Assembly (NCBI RefSeq): GCF_001669775.1
Contig: NZ_LXWK01000011.1
Coordinates: forward strand, 1,178,001 to 1,242,000
Direction: 5' to 3'
From: Rheinheimera sp. SA_1
GTDB taxonomy: Bacteria > Pseudomonadota > Gammaproteobacteria > Enterobacterales > Alteromonadaceae
DNA: 64,000 nt
This document shows, one piece after another, positions 9,325-16,578 of this stretch (position 1 is its first letter; each line of letters opens with the position of its first letter). The translations under genes were made by a program, and so were the position numbers. The notes beneath the pieces are model-generated. The model searched no databases, had not been told where the DNA came from, and saw only the letters and a program-made list of their open reading frames with translations.

Positions 9325-9660
9325 ATGAACGCTAAACTGATAGTACTTGCAGCAATGATCGTAGGAAGTGGCGCTGTGCAGGCGAACTCTGAAAAACATG
9401 AATTTACACCTATTGTTTATGAGGCGTTGGTGGCTGTTTGTACCGAAACCAGCCAGGACGATCGCTTAAGCCTTTATAAAACACTAAAAGAATACCGCAT
9501 CGGTGTGAATACTGCTGTTGATAAAGTTGTGTGCAATGGTCTGCCGCTTGCAGCGTTCGCTCGGGCCGAACAAGCACACAAAGTTTCGAAATTTCTCGCT
9601 CCGTACGAAAATCGCGGCAAAGGTCATGTCGATATTAAAGATATTGCGCCAGCAAACTAG
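9325..9660 (+). CDS. Small secreted protein, DUF3718-like
   Basis: 111 residues: signal peptide 1-20 (ending AVQA), then a mature domain of about 90 residues with two conserved-looking cysteines (AVCTET and VVCNGLPLAAFAR). The pattern of an early Cys and a later CNG...FA matches the DUF3718 family of small periplasmic proteins of Shewanella and relatives, whose function is unknown. The Cys pair probably forms a disulfide (inference). A GA-rich site (AGAGG) precedes the ATG. It stands alone and is followed by the hairpin terminator at 9728-9752. Confidence 0.7.
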   Translation: MNAKLIVLAAMIVGSGAVQANSEKHEFTPIVYEALVAVCTETSQDDRLSLYKTLKEYRIGVNTAVDKVVCNGLPLAAFARAEQAHKVSKFLAPYENRGKGHVDIKDIAPAN

Positions 9661-9727
9661 TGCCGGTTGCTTGAGTTGTCAGCTTTGTCGGTTCGCAGAT
9701 GGAGAGAGCCAATTATTCTGATGAAAC

Positions 9728-9756
9728 AAAAGCCAGATCGAAGTCTGGCTTTTGTT
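9728..9756. terminator. Hairpin terminator, probably bidirectional
   Basis: AAAGCCAGA (9728-9736) pairs with TCTGGCTTT (9744-9752) and is followed by a T-rich tract. It lies between the converging DUF3718-like and HTH-like genes. Nearly the same hairpin recurs at 13041-13064 and 16525-16548. Confidence 0.8.
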
Positions 9757-9796
9757 TTAATTCAAAGTGGAACTACTGCTCAATGAGGGCCTCGAT

Positions 9797-11017
9797 TTAT
9801 ACGTAGCTGTGCTGAAAGTAAATACGATAGGTCGACGACCAGATTGGATAGTCGATGGTCATGAAATAACAGATAAAATCAGCTTTATTCAACCCAGCAA
9901 AACGGAACATAAAATCGGTCATTTCGCCAACCGGCACCTCATCAACGGTTTTCACCTGTGATGATGCGGTATGTAAAATGCTGAGATCCGGATAATCCGG
10001 CAGCAATTCAGTCCACATGTCGTCGGGTCGCAATTTTCCCTCTTCCACCTTTTGATTACCAGAATAACAACCGACATTCACCGAGCTGCGCATATCAATT
10101 TTTTTCTCGAGAAAGACCGCCATCACCAGTTTTTTGGTGGGTGTTTTAATGGAAATGCTGGTTGAACTGCAGCGGCTTTGATGACTCAGCGGATTGACCA
10201 GCTCATCCGGATTGCTGAATAAAAAAGTGGCATCCAGCGGCACACCGACCCCGTCATCAGCAAATACAATGCCGGAATTACTGGCCGAATAACTGCGATA
10301 CTGTGCCAGAAAACCCGGGGAAGAATATGGCTGCACCACGCCAATCTGAAATTGAGCGGTATCGATACGGGAAGCAGCGGTAATATCCAGCGGCCGATCG
10401 AAATGGGCCGGATGTGGATGGGTATAAAATTGGACAAAGGGTGGAGCTTCAGCGCTTCGGCAGAAGTTTTTCTTCGAAATCAGCGCAATTTCCTGCAGAA
10501 ACTCGGGGTTTTTCTCACTTTCAGTGAGCAGATAACAGGCAAAGACCACATCAATACTACTGCCAATCAGCGCTTTAGAACTGACGAAATGTTGTTGCCG
10601 TAACAACAGTCGGTCAGGCGCCGGTGCTGATTCAGCGACCGCCATTGCTTCGGCCAACGTCCTTTTGACATCCGCATGGCTGCGAAAATGCAACGCAAAC
10701 AATTCTGCCCATTGTCGGATTTGTTGCTCCAGCGCGGTAATCAAGGTTTCCGGTAAGGCTTTGTGTCGCAGCAGTTGCAGAAATTCTTCCAGGCTGGCCA
10801 TGCCAGGCAACTGACACAACACTTCAAGACCATGCTGCGCTTTTTGTGTCGCTTGCAGAATGCGCTGACAATTTGATTTGTGATAACCAAGCCATTTAGC
10901 CATGCCACTGATCGTCCGGGCCGAAGGTGGACTTACTAACAGTAGTTGTTGTAATCCGTCGCCGATCTGTTTGCCTGCCTGTTCCAGTTGATCTAATTCT
11001 TGAGATGACAAAGACAT
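9797..11017 (-). CDS. Conserved hypothetical protein with N-terminal HTH-like region
   Basis: About 406 residues from the ATG at 11017 (MSLSSQELDQLEQ); a GTG at 11065 could add 16 residues. No strong Shine-Dalgarno is visible for either. Residues about 20-65 (SARTISGMAKWLGYHKSNCQRILQA) look like a winged-helix/HTH segment, which suggests a regulator. The remaining 340 residues are mixed alpha/beta, with no signal peptide and no membrane helix. I do not recognise the family. It converges on the DUF3718-like gene and shares the terminator at 9728-9756. Confidence 0.7.
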   Translation of the reverse strand: MSLSSQELDQLEQAGKQIGDGLQQLLLVSPPSARTISGMAKWLGYHKSNCQRILQATQKAQHGLEVLCQLPGMASLEEFLQLLRHKALPETLITALEQQIRQWAELFALHFRSHADVKRTLAEAMAVAESAPAPDRLLLRQQHFVSSKALIGSSIDVVFACYLLTESEKNPEFLQEIALISKKNFCRSAEAPPFVQFYTHPHPAHFDRPLDITAASRIDTAQFQIGVVQPYSSPGFLAQYRSYSASNSGIVFADDGVGVPLDATFLFSNPDELVNPLSHQSRCSSTSISIKTPTKKLVMAVFLEKKIDMRSSVNVGCYSGNQKVEEGKLRPDDMWTELLPDYPDLSILHTASSQVKTVDEVPVGEMTDFMFRFAGLNKADFICYFMTIDYPIWSSTYRIYFQHSYV

Positions 11018-11173
11018 AGAAAATTGTGACCCAATAACACAGCGTTTTACCTTACCACAAAGCACTTTAGGGAAGAAAGATGAACGCCAGTGCTGACCCC
11101 CGGTCAGATCACTGGCGTTGTCGGCTGCAGTTCACCCGTAGCTTTTTTGCATGGGGCGTTCAGCAAATCACTG

Positions 11174-12865
11174 TTATTGACAAGAGCCCAACGCCTCCCA
11201 AACCTGCCATGGCCCGGCATTAGTGGACGGGTCCTGGCCCTGACTCCACCAGCGGGCAGTATATTTACTGCCACTGTGCTGTACACTGACACCGGCATTA
11301 TAAACCGCAGTGCTGCTCCAGACCGGCAATCCGGCGCAATTACCGCCAGTATCCCCTGAGGTCACAATCACCGTTTTACTCGCAGTGTGGCTCAGGCCTG
11401 CCGCATCTTTCACCGTTAATTGAACCTTGTAACTGCCAGCCTGAGCATAGCTGGTGGTCGGCGATGGCTGCGTCGAACTGCTGCCGTTACCAAACTGCCA
11501 TAACCAGCTCACGACTGCCGAATCATCAGTACTACGGTCACTGAAGCTGACATTCAGCTTATTAGCGACAAAGCTAAAGTCGGCCACCGGAGCCGTATTC
11601 CCACCATCTGCACAATTACCCAACAAGGTCCAGACATTGGCATACAGGTCCGGCCGCGCTCCGGTCGACCACCAACTGGCCTGATATTTTTTCTGCTGAT
11701 AACTGACCAGATCCCGCAACTGGTAAGCCGTACTGGCATTCCAGGCAGACAGACCTTCGCAACCGGTTGGATCACCGTCAGCGCGTACCTGCACCAGTTG
11801 CGACACAGCGTGCGTCTGATTCGCAGTGTCTGTGACCGTCAGGGTCACGTTATAGCTTCCATCGGCGCTGTAACTATACGAAGGCGAACTTTGATTAGAT
11901 GACGCACTACCATCACCAAAATTCCACGACCAGCTGCGGATCCCTTTGTCATCGGTGGACGCATCGCTGAAACTGACATTCAAACCATTCACGCTGGCGG
12001 TAAACCGTGCCACCGGTTTTTGATCGATCCCTCCTCCGCCATCCGGTTTAACGCCGGTTTTTTGCTCAATCCAGCTTAAGTAGCTGCTGGTCCGGGTAAA
12101 CACTGTGGCGCCCGAGCAGGCGTTGCCCCAGCTAACGGTCCCAATACTGTAAAATTTGCCAGCTGAACTTACGGCATAAGGACCGCCGCTGTCACCATTA
12201 CAAGCGGAAACCCCGCCACTGCCACCACCACAAATCACTGAGGCAGGTAAGCTGGTGCGCAGTTCGCTACTACAACTTGAGTTACTGATCACCGGCAAAT
12301 TTACTTCCCGCAATACATCACTCGGGCTGCCCTGATTACGGGTCAAACCCCAGCCAGAAACAGTCACTGCACGTCCGACAGCTGCCAGCTGATTTTCTAG
12401 CGCCACTGTTGGCAACACCGCCGGGGTTACGGCCCCTGCCGCAGGGGTCGCCAGCCGTAACACCGCAATATCCCAGCCAGACTGAATACCTTGTGCTCCG
12501 CGCCAGTTTTCATGTTTGATGATCTGGCTGACCCGCAGATTTTGTCCGTCACGCCGACTAATACTATGAGCCCCGACCTGCACCGTCAGGGTGCTGGTCG
12601 AAGCGCTATCCAAACAATGTGCTGCTGTTAGCACCCACTCCGGGCTAATCAAGGTGCCGCCACAGCCTTGCCGGCCATTCATTAATAACGCCACCTGGTA
12701 AGGTCTTGAATTTGGAGTCGTTTCACTACCACCAACCACATGTGGCTCGATTTCTGGGCCAGCACTGACGGTCTTTGCATTCACTGCGCCCGGCAGCATC
12801 GCAACCGTCAATAAAGTCAGCATTAAGCTGCCAACCCGGATCTTTTGTCTTGTTTGCGTTTTCAT
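11174..12865 (-). CDS. Secreted chymotrypsin-like serine protease with PKD and chitin-binding modules
   Basis: About 563 residues: signal peptide (1-30), S1A protease domain (about 42-270), then alternating PKD (about 285-365), carbohydrate-binding module 5/12 (about 375-420), PKD (about 425-505) and CBM5/12 (about 515-563). The catalytic triad is complete: His83 in TAAHC, Asp132 in WDIAVL, Ser226 in GDSGGP. Six residues before the catalytic Ser is Ser rather than Asp, which in the chymotrypsin family means chymotrypsin- or elastase-like rather than trypsin-like specificity. Six or more Cys suggest disulfides. The modules suggest it acts on protein embedded in chitin (inference). AGGAGG lies 5 bases before the ATG at 12865; an ATG at 12868 is less well spaced. 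Monocistronic. Confidence 0.92.
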   Translation of the reverse strand: MKTQTRQKIRVGSLMLTLLTVAMLPGAVNAKTVSAGPEIEPHVVGGSETTPNSRPYQVALLMNGRQGCGGTLISPEWVLTAAHCLDSASTSTLTVQVGAHSISRRDGQNLRVSQIIKHENWRGAQGIQSGWDIAVLRLATPAAGAVTPAVLPTVALENQLAAVGRAVTVSGWGLTRNQGSPSDVLREVNLPVISNSSCSSELRTSLPASVICGGGSGGVSACNGDSGGPYAVSSAGKFYSIGTVSWGNACSGATVFTRTSSYLSWIEQKTGVKPDGGGGIDQKPVARFTASVNGLNVSFSDASTDDKGIRSWSWNFGDGSASSNQSSPSYSYSADGSYNVTLTVTDTANQTHAVSQLVQVRADGDPTGCEGLSAWNASTAYQLRDLVSYQQKKYQASWWSTGARPDLYANVWTLLGNCADGGNTAPVADFSFVANKLNVSFSDRSTDDSAVVSWLWQFGNGSSSTQPSPTTSYAQAGSYKVQLTVKDAAGLSHTASKTVIVTSGDTGGNCAGLPVWSSTAVYNAGVSVQHSGSKYTARWWSQGQDPSTNAGPWQVWEALGSCQ

Positions 12866-13032
12866 CATGTCCTCCTGTTAATTATTATCAGAACGCATCC
12901 AAGATATATTCTCATATTTATAAAAGATCAAATTTTAACCACAAATAGTTCACTTTTTTGTCATCTGCACGACAAAAAGGTCACTCTTGTGCTCGAGAGC
13001 ACCCATCAAAGCCCTACGCTATGCCCGGCGCA

Positions 13033-13240
13033 CCATAAAAAAAACCAGACCGAAGTCTGGCTTTTGCATCACTTTAAATCGAACAAAGGTACAACTTCTC
13101 CACCTTACTCACTTTCAATACCGGTGCCGCACTGTCGTTCGCGTTCACGGCAAACTTGTAAGCCGCTGCATCGGCGATGCTGATTTTCAGATTAGGCCCA
13201 GATTTAGCATGGACATTGTCGATATTAAGCGCCACGTCCT
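13033..13240 (-). pseudogene. Remnant copy of the pulA 3' end (C-terminus plus terminator)
   Basis: Roughly 208 bp match 16518-16724 at about 90 percent by eye. In the minus frame it encodes the last ~50 residues of the pullulanase (AKSGPNLKISIADAAAYKF...). The stop codon is lost by a point change (TAG to AAG), adding a few codons to a TAA. No upstream coding sequence remains, so this is a non-functional duplication. The hairpin CCAGAC-CGAA-GTCTGG of the pulA terminator is included at 13041-13064. Confidence 0.88.
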
Positions 13241-13251
13241 TGGAGAAATAC

Positions 13252-13283
13252 GGACAGCCACAATTTTTAATTTGTGGATGTCC
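13252..13283. repeat. REP-like palindrome, GGACAGCCAC family
   Basis: GGACAGCCACAA (13252-13263) faces TTTGTGGATGTCC (13271-13283) with a 7-base AT loop. It sits at the inner edge of the pulA remnant. Confidence 0.7.
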
Positions 13284-13335
13284 TCAATTAATCCCGTTTA
13301 ATTAATCCCCTGCCCGATCAGCACAGCTGAAGACC

Positions 13336-13578
13336 TCAGAAGTACATCCAGCTGCTGGTTCTGTGGTTGTACGCTTTGCGACTATAGCCGCAGGCTCCAT
13401 TCGAACGATACCAGTCCAATACCGTGTAGTTGTGCTGACTGCCAACCCTTTCACTATAATCAAACTGCCACTGGCAAGTGGTCGTTTGTGCGACCGGTTG
13501 AGCAACAGCAATCGTCGAAACTGCAGTCATGCCAAAGGCTGACAACGCAACCAAACCGATAAGCACTAAATTTTTCAT
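13336..13578 (-). CDS. Small secreted protein, unknown
   Basis: 80 residues from the ATG at 13578, chosen because GGAGAG lies 5 bases upstream and because it begins a clean signal peptide (MKNLVLIGLVALSAFGMTAV..., cleavage near AVAQ). The mature part is about 52 residues with two Cys (TTTCQWQF and GACGYSR) that could pair, and is rich in Tyr, Ser and Arg. I do not recognise it. It is flanked by two GGACAGCCAC palindromes (13252, 13840) within the lower-GC segment bounded by the pulA 3' copies, which fits an acquired gene. Confidence 0.6.
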   Translation of the reverse strand: MKNLVLIGLVALSAFGMTAVSTIAVAQPVAQTTTCQWQFDYSERVGSQHNYTVLDWYRSNGACGYSRKAYNHRTSSWMYF

Positions 13579-13980
13579 ATGAACTCTCCGAAAGTTGAAC
13601 CCAATAGACGATACACCGCGGTAAATCACCTTTGACAACGTTGTCATTTTCACTGCCAAAAAAAGCGCGGATGAAGGCGCCTTTGCTTACGAGTGATCTG
13701 AGCTGCACAAAGTGGTTTACTGGGTTCAAGCTAACAAATTGTGCAAAGCGTGCAATGGCTTGCTCGGCCATTGCAGCGAATATCAAAAATTTATCAAAAA
13801 AAATATCAATGCATAAGCAAATAAATCGAGGACAAAAAAGGACAGCCACTTTTCAAATTAATGGCTATCCAAAATTACCACCGAATTACCTGCTGAATTA
13901 CCTGATCGCGCGATCGCCAAACGTGGGTATATGCAAATAAAATTACATTCAGCAAATCGTTATTTTACAGAGCGCTATTT
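13579..13980. other. AT-rich spacer with REP-like palindrome
   Basis: About 400 bp between the small secreted gene and the serine hydrolase. The palindrome at 13840-13870 is the only structure I can support; no coding signal. Confidence 0.55.
13840..13870. repeat. REP-like palindrome, GGACAGCCAC family
   Basis: GGACAGCCA (13840-13848) pairs with TGGCTATCC (13862-13870) around an AT-rich loop. Same family as 13252-13283. Confidence 0.7.
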
Positions 13981-15225
13981 TTATTTTTCCAGTTCGGCGA
14001 TAAACACTTTGGCGATGTCGAATGCTACTGCACCAAAGTTCGCCTCGGTTTTAACATTGGTATTTACGGCGATAGAGAGTTTGTATTCAGGAATAACCAT
14101 CAAAAAACTCTGAGCGCCGGCAGTCTCGCCGCCGTGATGGATATATTTCATCGTTTTGTAACCTTCACCTAAATCCAGGTCATTAATGCGCCAACCAATG
14201 CCATAGTTTTGCCGATTCGTTGTGCCATTATTGAGTCGTTGCGGTGTCCAAAAAGTGTCTCTTACTTCTTGCGGGATAAAGCTATCGTCCAAAAAGCCTT
14301 GCCCTAGCTGAACCAGGTTTTTTGAGGTGGATACCCAACCGCCCGCTGCCAGACGGTGACTCAGATCGAGTTCATACCAAGGTTTGAGCCGGGTTGGTTG
14401 TTGCTCGTCTTGCCAATAAGATGTCGCCATCTGGGCACCAACATCATCCGGTGAGCCGGTGTTGGTTTCGTTCATATTGAGCGGCGCTAAAACCGCCTGC
14501 TTGATAAAATCCTGATAAGGTTGCTCAGCTTTTATTTGGATCAGCACGCTCAACAACACAGTACCCAAGCTGGCATAACTAAACTGCTCTCCTGGCGGAT
14601 ACAACAGGTCGCTTTCATCAAACAAGGTCATTGCATCCAACACATTGGGGTAGTGGGTCTGGGCACTTACGGTTTCAAGCAAACCTAAAATATCTGTATT
14701 TTCATCATAATGGGGCATTCCTGCCATGTGTGAGGCTAATTGCCGGGCGGTCATATTGTGCCAATCAGGATGAGGCAGTGAGTCAAAATATTCAGTCAAT
14801 GGAGCGTCTAAATTCAACTTATTCGCTGCCACTAATCGAGCCAATCCGGCCGACGTGAGCGCTTTTGAGGTACTGCCGATACGCAGTTGTGTATCGGTGG
14901 TCATTTTTATTTTATTGGCAATATCTGCCCAGCCAACACTGCCTGCCCATACAATATTGCCGTTGATTGCCACTGCGGCTGTATAACCGGGTGCGGACAC
15001 CGCCTTTTGTTGTTCTTTCAACAAATTGAGCGCTTGTAACCCGGACGTTTTAAATCTGTTGTCGTTGACTTGCTGCGTTGTCGGTTGTTCAGTTGGCCAG
15101 GTCTGATAATCCCATCCAACCATAGGCAACATACCCTTATGGGCGAGACCCTGGTATATCGGTACACAGACATACATCAGTGGAACAAGGACAAAGACCG
15201 TAGTTGCGAGCAGAATTTTTTTCAT
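13981..15225 (-). CDS. Beta-lactamase-fold serine hydrolase (class C / PBP4*-like)
   Basis: About 414 residues from the ATG at 15225 (MKKILLATTV). An N-terminal hydrophobic segment (4-25) acts as a signal peptide or anchor. The penicillin-recognising fold is shown by STSK (nucleophile Ser and Lys, in RIGSTSKALTSAG), YAS in place of the usual YxN, and HHGG (in YIHHGGETAGAQSF) as the third motif. Such proteins include esterases, D-aminopeptidases and DD-peptidases; the Y-A-S variant makes a true beta-lactamase unlikely. Substrate unknown. It lies about 87 bases behind the AraC-type regulator on the same strand, which may control it. GC appears lower than that of neighbouring housekeeping genes. 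Confidence 0.85.
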   Translation of the reverse strand: MKKILLATTVFVLVPLMYVCVPIYQGLAHKGMLPMVGWDYQTWPTEQPTTQQVNDNRFKTSGLQALNLLKEQQKAVSAPGYTAAVAINGNIVWAGSVGWADIANKIKMTTDTQLRIGSTSKALTSAGLARLVAANKLNLDAPLTEYFDSLPHPDWHNMTARQLASHMAGMPHYDENTDILGLLETVSAQTHYPNVLDAMTLFDESDLLYPPGEQFSYASLGTVLLSVLIQIKAEQPYQDFIKQAVLAPLNMNETNTGSPDDVGAQMATSYWQDEQQPTRLKPWYELDLSHRLAAGGWVSTSKNLVQLGQGFLDDSFIPQEVRDTFWTPQRLNNGTTNRQNYGIGWRINDLDLGEGYKTMKYIHHGGETAGAQSFLMVIPEYKLSIAVNTNVKTEANFGAVAFDIAKVFIAELEK

Positions 15226-15311
15226 AAAAACGTCCAATTAAAAATAAGGACGTCCATTACAAGCAATGACCGCGCTCTCGTCTTGTTAGAACTGAAAATA
15301 CCTGATCATTT

Positions 15312-16376
15312 TTAAAATTGATCACGATATTCGGTCGGCGTTAACCCCATTTTCGTTTTAAAAGCCCGGTTAAAGGGGGCAATTGAGCCATATCCTGCCT
15401 CTAACGCCAAGGTCAAAATGGGCAGGTGCCGCTTCGACGCATCTGCCAATTGTTCACATACCCAAGGTATGCGATAGCTGTTTAAAAAGTCGGAGAAGTT
15501 GCTAAAACCCAATTGCTGATTGATCAAATGCCGCAGTTGATGCGCAGGTAATCCCAGCTGCCTGGCGAGGTTATTAACCGTTAAGTCCGTTTCTAAAAAC
15601 GCGCCTTGCGCCATCAAACGCTCTAGATTTTCTGTTTGGCCTGGCAACATTTGGCGGACTTTTGCAGTTGATAATTGATTGTTGTGCTCAGCATGTGCTT
15701 GCGCTGCGACAAGGGGCTGTGGTGCCAGTATCTCAAACCGGGAAAACATCTCTTTTGCACAAACTAAAAACACCGCTGAAAAAATCATTAGTGAATTCAC
15801 TAAACTAAATTGCCAGCTATCCCGCACGCTCTTTAAGGTAAACTCGAATATCACCAAGCCAATCATGTATAACGAGCACAAGGCAACCAACATGACCCGG
15901 GTGTTGCGCCTTTCGTTATCTAAATCACCGTTAAACTCGGAAATACAAAGGTAGATCACGTAGCATAACAACATCACACCCAAAGCATGATTGAAGTCGT
16001 GGAACATGCCGCGCCCGCCCAATACCAAAAAGAAATACACTAGCCATCCCAGCCAAAGCAGTACGACGGTAAGTATCCATTTAGGTATCCTATCCAATTT
16101 AAACTGAGGGTTCAGATGCCCCAATGCATACCAAACCGTGGCAAATGGGGTTAAATCGGTAAACAGCAGCAACACATGGCGAAATCCACCATAGTGACTA
16201 TTGCCAATGGGTGCGGTAAGCAATACATAGCAAATAACACATAAGGTTACAGTAATATTTGCCGCCGAAAGCGCGGTGATATTTCGACTAAAAAAAGCAA
16301 TTAATAGCCCCAACTGGCCAACCGCTGCAAATCGCAAAAATAAGTCAACAACTTGAATTTCAATCAAATGCATCAT
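15312..16376 (-). CDS. AraC-family transcriptional regulator with membrane N-terminal half
   Basis: About 354 residues from the ATG at 16376, which has GGA nine bases upstream. The frame is open to 16556, but that part runs through the pulA terminator hairpin, so translation from there is improbable. The first ~230 residues form six or seven hydrophobic segments; the last ~100 are a double HTH AraC domain (LTVNNLARQLGLPAHQLRHLI, then ALEAGYGSIAPFNRAFKTKMGLTPTEYR). Membrane-bound AraC regulators of this type sense an unknown signal. It probably regulates the adjacent serine hydrolase gene (inference from position). Confidence 0.82.
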   Translation of the reverse strand: MMHLIEIQVVDLFLRFAAVGQLGLLIAFFSRNITALSAANITVTLCVICYVLLTAPIGNSHYGGFRHVLLLFTDLTPFATVWYALGHLNPQFKLDRIPKWILTVVLLWLGWLVYFFLVLGGRGMFHDFNHALGVMLLCYVIYLCISEFNGDLDNERRNTRVMLVALCSLYMIGLVIFEFTLKSVRDSWQFSLVNSLMIFSAVFLVCAKEMFSRFEILAPQPLVAAQAHAEHNNQLSTAKVRQMLPGQTENLERLMAQGAFLETDLTVNNLARQLGLPAHQLRHLINQQLGFSNFSDFLNSYRIPWVCEQLADASKRHLPILTLALEAGYGSIAPFNRAFKTKMGLTPTEYRDQF

Positions 16377-16524
16377 CAATATCATTCCGTGAACAAGACA
16401 GGCGTAAGAAATAAGATCGCATACTACGTTACTGCTTTTAAATCGCAACGCTTTGTTAATGCAATGCAAGTTGCTAATTTTCAAGTCCAGTCTTTCAATC
16501 ACGACGTCAAAATCACTCCATAAA

Positions 16525-16552
16525 AAAGCCAGACCGAAGTCTGGCTTTTGCA
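16525..16552. terminator. Terminator of pulA
   Basis: AAAGCCAGAC (16525-16534), loop CGAA, GTCTGGCTTT (16539-16548). On the minus strand it is followed by a T run. It is included in the sequence duplicated at 13033. Confidence 0.85.
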
Positions 16553-16578
16553 TCACTTTAAATCGAACAAAGGTACAA

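Larger units (their letters stand above)
12869..13335. other. Gene-poor segment with repeat and pulA remnant
   Basis: Holds the protease promoter region (AT-rich 12890-12960), the duplicated pulA 3' end with its terminator hairpin (13033-13240) and a GGACAGCCAC palindrome (13252-13283). Short open frames here are by-products of the remnant. Confidence 0.7.

Noticed and set aside
16377-16556. N-terminal extension of the AraC regulator
   Set aside because: The extra codons run through the pulA terminator hairpin and duplicated sequence; a better ribosome site lies before 16376.
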